NCBI GenBank assembly: GCA_965237895.1
Contig: CBDEGR010000002.1
Coordinates: forward strand, 1,860,001 to 1,924,000
DNA: 64,000 nucleotides
Origin: CBDEGR01 sp965237895
Lineage (GTDB): Bacteria > Acidobacteriota > Terriglobia > UBA7540 > JAPUME01
Direction of reading: 5' to 3'
The position numbers and the translations under genes are program-made. Positions within the stretch are counted from its first letter, which is position 1, and each line of letters starts with the position of its first letter. The notes beneath the pieces were generated by a model. The model did not search any database, was not told the DNA's origin, and saw only the letters and a program-made list of their open reading frames with translations. Positions 45,339-54,104 of the stretch are shown here, one piece after another.

Positions 45339-45665
45339 ATGTCCGATAATACGGTGGAATTGACCGACAGCAATTTTGAAACGGAGGTGCTCCAGTCGAA
45401 GATCCCCGTCCTGGTGGACTTTTGGGCTTCTTGGTGCAGGCCGTGCCTTATGATTGCGCCGACGGTCGAGGCCCTTGCCCAGGACTATAACGGCCGGGCC
45501 AAAGTCGGCAAGTTGAATGTGGACGAGAATATGGGTGTGGCGGGAAAATACAAGATTCAAGGAATCCCGGCCTTATTGCTCTTCAAAGAAGGCGAGGTCC
45601 GGGACCAGATCATGGGCGCGCAGCCGAAGGAAAATATCCAGGCGATGCTCGACCGCAATTTATAA
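45339..45665 (+). CDS. trxA: Thioredoxin with CRPC active site
   Basis: 108-residue cytoplasmic thioredoxin. The active site reads WASWCRPC (Cys33-Arg-Pro-Cys36) instead of the near-universal CGPC, and the cis-proline loop is GIPALLLF. Remaining fold elements (DFWASW, KLNVDEN) are normal. GGGAGG ten bases upstream. The change should shift redox potential or partners. Next to purA, 117 bases downstream, same direction. Confidence 0.93.
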   Translation: MSDNTVELTDSNFETEVLQSKIPVLVDFWASWCRPCLMIAPTVEALAQDYNGRAKVGKLNVDENMGVAGKYKIQGIPALLLFKEGEVRDQIMGAQPKENIQAMLDRNL

Positions 45666-45781
45666 CATTCATCTGAAATATCTTTAAGCAGGGCCAGGGG
45701 TCCGGGACCTCGAACCATTCGAAATACATCCGCCGAGGTCTCTGTTATCCAATTACGAAAGAGAAATTTAAGAGGCCCACC

Positions 45782-47092
45782 ATGGGAAGAAATGTCGTCG
45801 TCGTAGGGGCCCAATGGGGCGACGAAGGCAAAGGGAAAATTGTAGACGTCCTGGCCGAGCGCTTTGATATCGTTGCCCGCTATCAGGGCGGACCGAACGC
45901 CGGGCATACGGTCTTCCATGAAGGCAACCGGTTGGTTCTGCAACTGATGCCCTGCGGCGTGCTGCGGCGTGACAAGATTTCCGTGATCGGCTCCGGCGTG
46001 GTCTTCAACCCGGAATCGTTCGTCGAAGAACTTGAAGCGCTCTGCGAGGCCGGGCTCGACCCGGTCGACCGGCTCTGGATCAGCAACCGGGCCCATTTGA
46101 TCCTGCCCTATCACCGCACGATGGAATCCGTTGGTGAAGGCGCCCGCGGAAGCCAAAAGATCGGCACCACGGCCAAGGGCATCGGACCTGCCTACGAGGA
46201 CAAGGCGGGGCGGCGCGGCCTGCGGATTGCAGACCTCATGAATCCGGAAAAGTTTCGCACCCGCTGCGCCGAATTCTTGGAGGAGAAAAAGCGCATCGGT
46301 CCGAAGCTCGACCCCGAACATACTTCCCCTGAAAAAACCGTGGACCGTTATCTGGAATTGGGGCAGCGCCTGGTGCGTTTTGTCACCGACACCGGCCTCT
46401 ATCTGAACGAGGAAATCAAGAAAGGCCGCTCCGTGCTCTTCGAAGGTGCGCAGGGAACGCTGCTCGACCTGGACCATGGGACCTACCCGTTCGTCACCTC
46501 CTCAAACGCCACGGCCGGCGGTGCTTGCACGGGAACGGGCGTCGGGCCCACCCACATTACCGGCGTCGTCGGGGTCACCAAAGCGTACGCTACTCGAGTG
46601 GGGAACGGCCCCTTCCCGACCGAATCAACCGATGCGGCGGGCGAGGCCCTCCGCGAGCAGGGGAAAGAGTACGGGGCGGTGACCGGGCGGCCCCGTCGCT
46701 GCGGCTGGTTCGACGTCCCGGCAGCCCGTTACAGCGCCCGCGTCAACAGCCTGGGAGCGTTGGTGGTCACCAAGCTCGACGTACTCGACAATTTGGCGGA
46801 GATTCCCGTCGGAATCGCATACGAGTACAAAGGCAAGACGTTCCGTGAAGTCCCGAGCGAAATCGACGTGCTGGGCGAAGTTAAGGTTCGCTACAAGACA
46901 TTGCCCGGCTGGCAGCAGCCGACCTTCGGAATAAACGAATTGTCTAAATTGCCCGGCAAAGCTCGGGACTATCTGAAATTTTTGCAGGATCAGGTGGAAA
47001 CGGACATCGCCTTGATCTCCACCGGGCCCGAACGAGATCATACAATCTGGGACGAATCGAGCCCGGCCTGCCGGACCCTGTTCGGATCCTAA
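45782..47092 (+). CDS. purA: Adenylosuccinate synthetase
   Basis: 436-residue enzyme making adenylosuccinate from IMP, aspartate and GTP for AMP synthesis. Signature VVVGAQWGDEGKGK at the N-terminus with Asp and Lys, QGGPNAGHTV, GTTAKGIGPAYEDK, and TSSNATAGGA. Complete and of normal length. Stop lies 28 bases before moeA on the same strand. Confidence 0.97.
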   Translation: MGRNVVVVGAQWGDEGKGKIVDVLAERFDIVARYQGGPNAGHTVFHEGNRLVLQLMPCGVLRRDKISVIGSGVVFNPESFVEELEALCEAGLDPVDRLWISNRAHLILPYHRTMESVGEGARGSQKIGTTAKGIGPAYEDKAGRRGLRIADLMNPEKFRTRCAEFLEEKKRIGPKLDPEHTSPEKTVDRYLELGQRLVRFVTDTGLYLNEEIKKGRSVLFEGAQGTLLDLDHGTYPFVTSSNATAGGACTGTGVGPTHITGVVGVTKAYATRVGNGPFPTESTDAAGEALREQGKEYGAVTGRPRRCGWFDVPAARYSARVNSLGALVVTKLDVLDNLAEIPVGIAYEYKGKTFREVPSEIDVLGEVKVRYKTLPGWQQPTFGINELSKLPGKARDYLKFLQDQVETDIALISTGPERDHTIWDESSPACRTLFGS

Positions 47093-47120
47093 CTCTCGAA
47101 GGGGGAACTTCCTCGCCCCC

Positions 47121-48332
47121 ATGTTGTTGGACTTCCAAACCGCGTACCGAACCCTTATCGACCGCGTGCGCCGAGGCGTGCCCGCACCTTCTACGGAACT
47201 CGTTTCGCTGGAACAAGCGCGGGGGCGCTTTCTGGCCGAAGACGTCCTTGCCGACCGCGACTACCCTCCTTTTCCCCGTGCCACACGGGACGGATTCGCT
47301 CTACGGGCGGACGACGTGCAATCTCTCCCTGGAAAACTTGAACTTCTGGGCGAGGCCCGCGCCGGCAGTTGGTATGACGGGCACGTCGGACCGGGCCAGG
47401 CCGTCCGCATTATGACCGGCGCACCGGTCCCGGAAGGCGCCGACGCCGTGGTGATGGTCGAGCACACCCAGACAGACGAATCCGGCCGGGTGATGGTGGA
47501 AAAAAAGATGGACCCAGGGACCAATATCGTTCCCAAAGGGAGCGAGGCGGCACAAGGAACCAAAGTCCTTTTGAAAGGCAAGCGGCTGGGCGCAGGGGAA
47601 ATCGGCCTGCTCGCCTCGGTCGGCAGATGGGAAATTTCCGTCGCGCGCCGCCCCCGCATCGCTATACTCCCGACAGGAGACGAAATCGTACCCCCCGACC
47701 GGGAACCGGAGTGGTACCAGATTCGGAACAGCAATGCCGCCGCCCTCGGCGCGCAGATAAGCGTGGCGGGCGGCGAACCGGTTCAGCTTGGGATCGGGCC
47801 CGATCAATATGAACCGCTCAAGAAAATGGTTCAAAAAGGTTTGGAGGAGGACCTGTTGGTGGTCAGCGGCGGCGTCTCGGTGGGAAAATACGACATTGTC
47901 GAAAAGGTGCTGGTCGACCTGGGCGCCGAATTCCACTTTACGGGTGTGGCGTTGCGGCCCGGGAAACCGTTGGTTTTCGGCCAAGTGGGCCGGAGATTCT
48001 TCTTCGGGGTGCCGGGAAATCCGGTTTCGACGTTTGTCACCTTTGAGATGTTCGTCCGCTCGGCGCTGGAAATCCTCTGCGGCGCACCCTCTCGGGAGCC
48101 TACTTTTCTCCGCGCCTGTCTGGCCTCAACGGTCAGCATGAAAGGAGGCCTTACGGCTTTCGTTCCGGCTCGTCTTTTCGAATCTGAACGGCAACCCGTG
48201 GTAGAGTTGGTACCATCGGAAGGGTCCGGTGACCTGGTCGGCTTGGCGAAAGCGAACTGCTTCGTGGTGGTGCATCCGGAGCAGACAATGCTGCCCCCGG
48301 GAACTTGGGTGGATATCTATCCGAAACCGTAG
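47121..48332 (+). CDS. moeA: Molybdopterin molybdotransferase MoeA
   Basis: 403-residue enzyme inserting molybdate into adenylated molybdopterin. MoeA domain I shows PPFPRATRDGFAL (substrate Asp), GTNIVPKGSEAAQG and IAILPTGDEIVPPDREPEW (MPT site). Domain III has SGGVSVGKYD, and a C-terminal domain ends near QTMLPPG. Lies between purA and moaC. This cofactor would serve coxL and msrP in this window. Confidence 0.95.
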   Translation: MLLDFQTAYRTLIDRVRRGVPAPSTELVSLEQARGRFLAEDVLADRDYPPFPRATRDGFALRADDVQSLPGKLELLGEARAGSWYDGHVGPGQAVRIMTGAPVPEGADAVVMVEHTQTDESGRVMVEKKMDPGTNIVPKGSEAAQGTKVLLKGKRLGAGEIGLLASVGRWEISVARRPRIAILPTGDEIVPPDREPEWYQIRNSNAAALGAQISVAGGEPVQLGIGPDQYEPLKKMVQKGLEEDLLVVSGGVSVGKYDIVEKVLVDLGAEFHFTGVALRPGKPLVFGQVGRRFFFGVPGNPVSTFVTFEMFVRSALEILCGAPSREPTFLRACLASTVSMKGGLTAFVPARLFESERQPVVELVPSEGSGDLVGLAKANCFVVVHPEQTMLPPGTWVDIYPKP

Positions 48333-48374
48333 AATTTGGGGTGGCGGGACCGAAAATAGATTTTTTGACGGGTG

Positions 48375-48935
48375 ATGAAAAAAAAGTTTTCCCATTACGA
48401 CCGCAAGGGGCGGGTCCGGATGGTGGACGTCTCGGAAAAACCGGCCACGGACCGGCGGGCGGCGGCGTCCGTGCTGGTCAAGATGAAAAAATCGACCCTG
48501 GCCGCCCTGCCCAAGAACCCGAAGGGTGATCCCCTTGAAATTGCTCGAATTGCAGGCATTTCAGCGGCCAAGCGAACTTCGGAACTTATCCCCCTCTGCC
48601 ACCCCCTGCCCCTCAGTCACATTGATGTTTGGGTGGAAACGTGCCAGAATGGCGTCCGGATTGGGGCAGAAGTCGCCTGCCGAGCCTCGACGGGAGTCGA
48701 AATGGAGGCTCTGACGGGAGCGGCGGTGGCGGCTCTCACCATTTACGATATGTGTAAAGCACTGGACCGAGGCATCGAAATTACCGATCTAAGACTATTG
48801 GAGAAGTCCGGAGGCAAGAGCGGCACCTACCGCGCCTCGGGCTCCCCCTCAGTTCGAAAAGAGGATCGACAGTCTACAGTGAGGTCAGACTCCGGCAATG
48901 GACGCCCGCCTAAAAATTCTTCTCGTCGACGATAA
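48375..48935 (+). CDS. moaC: Cyclic pyranopterin monophosphate synthase MoaC
   Basis: 186-residue MoaC making cPMP from the MoaA product. Active-site sequences: MVDVSEKPATDR, RIAGISAAKRTSELIPLCH, HPLPLSH and GAAVAALTIYDMCKA with KSGGKSG. The C-terminus is extended by a basic, low-complexity tail (RSDSGNGRPPKNSSRRR) that overlaps the start of the next gene by 38 bases. ATG 48375 preferred over GTG 48372. MoaA is not found in the window. Confidence 0.94.
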   Translation: MKKKFSHYDRKGRVRMVDVSEKPATDRRAAASVLVKMKKSTLAALPKNPKGDPLEIARIAGISAAKRTSELIPLCHPLPLSHIDVWVETCQNGVRIGAEVACRASTGVEMEALTGAAVAALTIYDMCKALDRGIEITDLRLLEKSGGKSGTYRASGSPSVRKEDRQSTVRSDSGNGRPPKNSSRRR

Positions 48936-49641
48936 CCCGACCATCCTAAAATTGATCGCGAGGAGCCTGGGAAAAAGCGGTGAGTTCATCACGGCGCGCG
49001 ACGGCATCGAAGGCTTGAAGAAAGCCGTCGAGCATAAACCTGATTTCATCATTTCCGACTACGCCATGCCGAATATGGACGGTCGGATGCTGCTCAACAA
49101 GCTTCGTGAGCGGGACGACACCAAGCAGATCCCCTTCGCTTTTCTGGTTTCGCAAAAAGAGATCGACGAAAATTTACGCATGCTGGTAAAGGGCGTAGAG
49201 GATTTCTTCGTGAAACCTTTTCTGGTCGAAGACCTCTCGCAGGCAGGGCGGCGAATTCTCGACCGCATCCGTTCGGAAAAATTTAGCAAGATGGGCGGTC
49301 AGGACGGGGTCATTGCCGGGCGCCTGTCCGAGATGAACATCATGGACCTGATGACTTCGCTTGAGATGGGGCGCAAGAACTGCGCCCTGAAGCTCACCAG
49401 CGACGCCGGTGACTGCACGCTCTACTTTGCGGAAGGACAAGTCATTCACGCCGAATCCGGCCAGACGGTCGGTGACGAGGCCGTTTATAAGGCCGTGGGC
49501 TGGGCGGAGGGCCGCTGGGAGCTCAACTTCCCCGGGAAGACGGACAAAAAGACCATCACTCAACCCACCCAGGGTTTGCTGATGGAGGGGCTGAGGCTTC
49601 TCGACGAAGCCAATCGACGACTCGGCGAAGCAGGCATGTGA
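48898..49641 (+). CDS. Receiver-PATAN (DUF4388) response regulator
   Basis: 247 residues. Receiver domain 1-120 with DD13-14, phospho-acceptor Asp in FIISDYAMPNMDG, and KPF lysine. DUF4388/PATAN domain from about 140: GRLSEMNIMDLMTSLEMG, CTLYFAEGQVIHAESG and GWAEGRWELNF. PATAN domains are used in surface motility and gene-regulation switches. No DNA-binding domain. It overlaps moaC by 38 bases and is followed by mogA, an unusual place for a regulator. No cognate kinase is adjacent. Confidence 0.88.
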   Translation: MDARLKILLVDDNPTILKLIARSLGKSGEFITARDGIEGLKKAVEHKPDFIISDYAMPNMDGRMLLNKLRERDDTKQIPFAFLVSQKEIDENLRMLVKGVEDFFVKPFLVEDLSQAGRRILDRIRSEKFSKMGGQDGVIAGRLSEMNIMDLMTSLEMGRKNCALKLTSDAGDCTLYFAEGQVIHAESGQTVGDEAVYKAVGWAEGRWELNFPGKTDKKTITQPTQGLLMEGLRLLDEANRRLGEAGM

Positions 49642-49752
49642 GGTTTGTCCCGGACGACACTTACATTTTCCTTTCACCTTATGATTTTTCGGAATTTCCC
49701 AACGTATGGATGCGGACCCTCTCCGCTCGCGCCTTAAAGCGAGCCGGTTTTC

Positions 49753-50262
49753 ATGGTTAAGACTCTGCGCGTGAAAATTTTAACCGTCAGTGATTCGGCC
49801 GCCGAAGGTCGGCGGGAGGATTTATCAGGCCGCGCCGTTCAGCACCTCGCCGAAAAGCAAGGTTGGGATGTCCTGGCAAGCGAAGTCGCCCCGGACGAAG
49901 TCGAAGCGGTTCAACGTCACCTCCGCGCTTGGTTGAAGAACGCAGACGTCGATCTGATCCTCACGACGGGGGGGACGGGGCTCGGCCCGCGCGACATCAC
50001 TCCAGAAGCCACGCGGCCGCTGCTGGAACGCGAAATCTCCGGTCTCAGTGAGATGATACGCGCCGAAGGAAGCAAGAAAACAAAACGAGCCGTGCTTTCA
50101 CGCGGTCTTGCCGGCGTCTGCGAGCAGACCATGATCCTGAATCTGCCGGGCAGTCCTCAGGGCGCGCGGGAATCTTTGGAATGTATCGTGGACCTCATTC
50201 CTCACATTGTGGATCTCCTTCAAGGCAAAACGCGGCACGAGGGAGCGCATTCTGAAGATTAA
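49753..50262 (+). CDS. mogA: Molybdopterin adenylyltransferase MogA-like
   Basis: 169-residue MogA/MoaB-type protein adenylating molybdopterin. Motifs: LTVSDSAAEGRREDLSG, LILTTGGTGLGPRDITPEAT and LNLPGSPQGARESLECI. Lone MogA/MoaB domain, not fused to MoeA. 111 bp after the REC-PATAN gene. MogA and MoaB are hard to separate by eye; MogA is favoured by context with moeA and moaC. Confidence 0.9.
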   Translation: MVKTLRVKILTVSDSAAEGRREDLSGRAVQHLAEKQGWDVLASEVAPDEVEAVQRHLRAWLKNADVDLILTTGGTGLGPRDITPEATRPLLEREISGLSEMIRAEGSKKTKRAVLSRGLAGVCEQTMILNLPGSPQGARESLECIVDLIPHIVDLLQGKTRHEGAHSED

Positions 50263-50297
50263 AGTTTAGGGAGACAACCGGTGGTGGGGATTTCAAT

Positions 50298-51398
50298 CTA
50301 CCGCGATGGGGGACGGTAAAACGGCAGGGTCACAACTTGCACCGCGGCTTGATTGGAGAGCAGGTTGAGGGTGGAGCCGGGTTCGGCGGCCTCGCGACGC
50401 AGATACCCCAAAGCCACAGTCTGCCCCAAGGTGGGCGACACGCAAGAGCTGGTGATTTCTCCCATCTCCTTACCGGCGGCGAGAAGCTTTTCACCTTCAG
50501 CGGCAGGCGTCGGCGTGTCGAGAACCAAACCTACCAGCTTCCAGTTCACCTGCCCGCGGCTCCGCACCCGCTCGACAATCTCCTGGCCAAGGTAGCATCC
50601 CTTCGTAAGACTCACCGCATTCATCAAGTTCGCCTCAACCGGTAAAGTATCCTCTTCCAGGTCCACCCCGTAGCCGGGGATTCCCGCCTCGACCCGCAAG
50701 GTCTCCAGCGCCTCCCATCCGACCGGCAAGGTGTCGTACGTGGGGGCCTGCCCGCAGGCTCCGCCCCAAAGGCCGAGCATACCCTTCGGCGAAATCCACA
50801 CTTCGTAACCTTCCTCGCCGCTCGTTGAGTTGCAAACGACGCGGACCGGATGTCCCGCGTAGTTGGAAGCGAAGTGGTCATGCTCTTTCATCTCCGGCAG
50901 ATCGAGATGAAGCGTCTTTTCCAGCAGCGGACGCGCGCGCGGCCCCTGGAAGCTGACGGCGGCGAGATCCGGGATCTCCATCTCCACCTGGTCGGAAATA
51001 ATGTAGCGATCGAGCGCCTGCATCATCTTCCCTCGCAAGTCGCAGTCCAGATCGATCCAGAATTGGTCTTTGTCGGCATAAACTTTTAAGTCGGCTTGGA
51101 TGTGTCCCTGCACGTTCAGAAAGAGCGCATAGGTGCCCTGCCCCGGTTGAAGATTCTGAACGTCGTTCGACACCATGCCGTTCAGAAAACGGACGCGGTC
51201 CTCGCCGCGGAGATTGAACTTGGCGCGGTGAGAAAAGTCGGAAATGCCGGAAGCCTTTCGGACGGCGTGGTGCTCGGCGGCGGGATCGGTAAAGCGCGCC
51301 GGGACCAGAGCGCCGTGGAAGGGGGCCAGGGTTGCGCCCTGCGAAACATGATAGCCGGCCAGCGGACTGCGCTCGACTTTGAGATCGGCTTCACTCAT
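50298..51398 (-). CDS. ygfZ: YgfZ-like folate-binding Fe-S maturation protein
   Basis: 366-residue protein of the GcvT-like YgfZ family, which binds tetrahydrofolate and supports certain Fe-S enzymes. The diagnostic KGCYLGQEIVERV is present, with DDHxFxASNY-like NYAGHPVRVV before it, plus an N-terminal GcvT fold. Starts three bases after the stop of a small membrane protein gene on the same strand. Confidence 0.93.
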   Translation of the reverse strand: MSEADLKVERSPLAGYHVSQGATLAPFHGALVPARFTDPAAEHHAVRKASGISDFSHRAKFNLRGEDRVRFLNGMVSNDVQNLQPGQGTYALFLNVQGHIQADLKVYADKDQFWIDLDCDLRGKMMQALDRYIISDQVEMEIPDLAAVSFQGPRARPLLEKTLHLDLPEMKEHDHFASNYAGHPVRVVCNSTSGEEGYEVWISPKGMLGLWGGACGQAPTYDTLPVGWEALETLRVEAGIPGYGVDLEEDTLPVEANLMNAVSLTKGCYLGQEIVERVRSRGQVNWKLVGLVLDTPTPAAEGEKLLAAGKEMGEITSSCVSPTLGQTVALGYLRREAAEPGSTLNLLSNQAAVQVVTLPFYRPPSR

Positions 51399-51401
51399 AA
51401 C

Positions 51402-51830
51402 TTACGAACCTCCCCGGCGAAGATAGGCGGAGATGAAAATTACGATCATGCCCAAGGCGAAGGCAATCGACAGCCACATGGCCCGTTTCTCCCGCAGCCA
51501 GTCAAAAACGGCGAAAGGAAGATTGAGTCCCAACGAAATGAAAAACACGCAGAAGGCCAGTGCGATTTTGACGATGAGCCAAGTCCAATAGACGCCGCCG
51601 GGGCCGCCCCAAGCATGGGAATAAATATTGTAGACACCGCTGCCGATCAATAAGAGTACTACGCTCCACGCCACGTATTGATACTTGCGCGCCACTTTCT
51701 TAAAGAGCAGGTCCCGCTGTTCCGGTTCCAGCGCCCGAGCCGAGGGGATCAAGATCATATGAATAAAACCGATCGAGCCGATTCCGACCACCGCCGCGGC
51801 CAGATGAATCCATTGCATCAGAGTCGACAT
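51402..51830 (-). CDS. Small four-helix membrane protein (CopD/DUF2269-like)
   Basis: 142 residues with four hydrophobic helices: WIHLAAAVVGIGSIGFIHMIL, YVAWSVVLLLIGSGVYNIY, WLIVKIALAFCVFFISLGLNL and LSIAFALGMIVIFISAY. A His in the first helix (WIHLAA) recalls CopD-like copper/haem proteins, but there is not enough to be sure. ATG 51830, with GGGAG eight bases before. Probably cotranscribed with ygfZ. Confidence 0.72.
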   Translation of the reverse strand: MSTLMQWIHLAAAVVGIGSIGFIHMILIPSARALEPEQRDLLFKKVARKYQYVAWSVVLLLIGSGVYNIYSHAWGGPGGVYWTWLIVKIALAFCVFFISLGLNLPFAVFDWLREKRAMWLSIAFALGMIVIFISAYLRRGGS

Positions 51831-51984
51831 TAAAAAGCTCCCTGTCCCAGACGGCGCGTGGAGAAGCACCGATTCCCCGCCTCGAGTGAACGCCTGAACC
51901 AGCCTTTCATACTACTTCAACCGGGGGTTTTTTCTCAAATCAAGTGCGGAAAAAGCCCTGCGACGCCTGGATGGCGTCGATAAA

Positions 51985-52326
51985 GTGAGCGTCAGCCTAC
52001 GGGACGGGAAGGCAATCACCACTCCCAAGGTGGGTGAGAGCTTCGATCCATTCGAAATCACGAAGGCCATCAAGAAAGCGGGTTTCACACCCGGAGAAGT
52101 CGACCTTACGGTCCAAGGAAAACTGAGCCGGTACAAAGAATTCTGGGCGTTGGAAGTGCCGGGGTTGGCTCAGCCGCTTCTTCTATCGAGAGGACCCGCG
52201 TCCGGAAAACTCGGGAAAAGCACCGCACCGAAGGGGCGTATGTTACCCGTCACGGGGCAGCTTCACCCCTCTCATGGAGATGAGCCGCCGGGTATGACGG
52301 TGGAGAAATTCACCTCTCAGCCTTGA
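51985..52326 (+). pseudogene. 5'-truncated HMA-like metal-binding gene
   Basis: The region reads EKALRRLDGVDKVSVSLRDGKA and FDPFEITKAIKKAGFTPGEV, the second half of a heavy-metal-associated (HMA) domain, followed by an unusual tail (QGKLSRYKEFWALEVPG). The N-terminal strand with CxxC is missing: the frame upstream has no start codon back to a TGA, apart from the GTG at 51985 in mid-domain. Either a 5' deletion or a frameshift in the T6 run near 51930 has occurred. Confidence 0.55.
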
Positions 52327-52358
52327 AGTGGAGGAGCCAACATGCCGGCAGGCGGACT

Positions 52359-53324
52359 CTATTCGTAGAGATATTCCACATACTTCCCATAGCCGTTGTA
52401 GGGGAGCGTGGTGATCTGCTCGCCGGTCTCGACGACTCTTTCCGAGGCCTGTGACCAGCGCGGATGCGGCACCTTGGGGTTTACGTTGGCGGTGAAGCCG
52501 TACTCATCGGGACCCGCCCGGTTCCAAAACGTCGGCGGCCGTTTCTTCGTAAACTCAAAGCGGACGATCGACTTGATGCTCTTAAAGCCGTACTTCCAGG
52601 GAACGATCAGGCGCAGCGGCGCGCCGTTCTGCTTGGGCAGCGTTTGGCCGTACATCCCGACGACGAGCATCGTCAGCGGATTCATGGCCTCTGCCATCGT
52701 CAGACCTTCATGGTACGGCCATGCGTAGTGCGGCTGCTGGATGACGCCCGGCGTCTTGCCCGGGCGGTGGAAGGTTACCATCCGCACGTAACGCGCCGAA
52801 GAGAGCGGCTTCACCCACTCGATGAACTTCTTCATCGGAAAACCTACCCAGGGGATCACCATCGACCACGCCTCCACGCAGCGGAATCGATAGACTCGCT
52901 CTTCGATCGGCATGCGGCGCAGCAGATCGCTGGCGTCGAACTTCAAATTCTTTTCTACCTGACCCTTCACTTCAATTTCCCAAGGCTCAATCTTGAAATC
53001 CTGCGCCAGGGGCCAGACCCGCACTTTGTCCGGAGAAAATTCATAGAAATTATTGTACCGTACGGCAACATCCTTCCGCGTGATGGGCCGGTCAACCTTG
53101 TACTTTTGATTGCGGGCGGCTTCGAGAGGGCGGACACCCGTCAGCCAAGGGTCCGGGGCCGGCTCCGCCGCCCAGGCATTTTCCCAGGGCTCGGCACCAG
53201 CCAGTGCGAGGGAACCGGCAGCACCCACCGCGGTTTGAAGAAACCAGCGGCGGTTCCTGTAAACCGATTTCGGCGTCACATCCCTTTCGGGAATTTCCCA
53301 TCCTCTGCACGCATGTACGAGCAT
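52359..53324 (-). CDS. msrP: Tat-exported protein-methionine-sulfoxide reductase MsrP (YedY)
   Basis: 321-residue periplasmic molybdoenzyme repairing oxidised methionines. A twin-arginine signal (NRRWFLQ) precedes a hydrophobic run and cleavage near AWAAEP. Molybdenum-ligand Cys149 is in YRFRCVEAWSM; RLIVPWKYGFKSIK is conserved. ATG 53324 has GGAGGCGAT directly upstream. The membrane partner MsrQ is not adjacent, which is unusual. Confidence 0.94.
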   Translation of the reverse strand: MLVHACRGWEIPERDVTPKSVYRNRRWFLQTAVGAAGSLALAGAEPWENAWAAEPAPDPWLTGVRPLEAARNQKYKVDRPITRKDVAVRYNNFYEFSPDKVRVWPLAQDFKIEPWEIEVKGQVEKNLKFDASDLLRRMPIEERVYRFRCVEAWSMVIPWVGFPMKKFIEWVKPLSSARYVRMVTFHRPGKTPGVIQQPHYAWPYHEGLTMAEAMNPLTMLVVGMYGQTLPKQNGAPLRLIVPWKYGFKSIKSIVRFEFTKKRPPTFWNRAGPDEYGFTANVNPKVPHPRWSQASERVVETGEQITTLPYNGYGKYVEYLYE

Positions 53325-53444
53325 ATCGCCTCCCGGACCGGCCAACCTGAACCTTGAATTCTAACACCGCGGCAAAGCACAAGCCAAATGTTGTGCCGGC
53401 GCACAGCACGTTTCCCCTCTAGCCGTTTCCTAGGGAGCGAGGCA

Positions 53445-53570
53445 GGACTGAATGTGCGTCTACACCCCTTGGGAAATCGCCTCTACCGCAGCCATCTCTC
53501 CTTTATCAAAGACCTTGCGCCGGAGATCGGGCGCGGAGTGAGGATCACCTGCTCGCTGCGTTTTTTCTAG
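53445..53570 (+). pseudogene. 3' stump resembling a TonB-dependent receptor
   Basis: In frame to the stop at 53570 the sequence reads GLNVRLHPLGNRLYRSHLS and ends in EIGRGVRITCSLRFF. Terminal aromatic and alternating residues, with NRLYRxHLSF before a final Phe, match the last strands of TonB-dependent receptors and are needed for outer-membrane insertion. Nothing upstream continues a receptor. Likely a deletion relic. Confidence 0.55.
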
Positions 53571-53621
53571 GGAAAGCTTATTGCCGAGGGATAAAGACAG
53601 AAAGGGCGTGCAGACCTGAGT

Positions 53622-53981
53622 CTAGACCCACTCCAGAGCGCCCTTCTTCCAGATCCAGACATAACCGAGAATCAGGATGCCCAAGAAGATGAACATTTCG
53701 ATCAGGCCGAACAACCCAAGTGTGCGGAACTGAACGGCCCAGGGAAAGAGGAAAATCGTCTCTACGTCGAAGATGACAAATAGGATGGCAACGATATAGA
53801 AGCGGACGGTGTAGCGGCCACGCGAGCCGGTCTCCGGTTCGATGCCGCACTCATAGGGTTCGACCTTTGCGCCCTCTTTTTCCGAGGTGGGACGAATCAG
53901 CTTGCCGATCCATAACGTAACGATCGGAAAGGCCACAGCAATTCCCGCAAAGATCAAAATCGGACCGTACTTTTCAGCCAA
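53622..53981 (-). CDS. nuoA: NADH-quinone oxidoreductase subunit A (lone copy)
   Basis: 119-residue membrane subunit A of complex I. Three helices, with the conserved acidic loop KVEPYECGIEPETG and FDVETIFLFPWA. TTG start 53981, preceded by GGAGGAAGCGAG. No nuoB or other Nuo gene follows on this strand; next is non-coding DNA. A second, different nuoA lies at 56191. Confidence 0.92.
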   Translation of the reverse strand: MAEKYGPILIFAGIAVAFPIVTLWIGKLIRPTSEKEGAKVEPYECGIEPETGSRGRYTVRFYIVAILFVIFDVETIFLFPWAVQFRTLGLFGLIEMFIFLGILILGYVWIWKKGALEWV

Positions 53982-54104
53982 CTCGCTTCCTCCTCAACAC
54001 CTATAAGGCTGTTCATCATACCATATTCTGCGTAATCGATGATGCATTCAGCGGTCTGCTTCGGCGGCCCCTTCTACCCCGGCTTTGTCGAGGCGGAAAA
54101 AAGC

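Noticed and set aside
53399..53430. Short inverted repeats near the msrP upstream region
   Set aside because: The bases give only weak, imperfect pairing, without a T run, so no terminator or operator is claimed.
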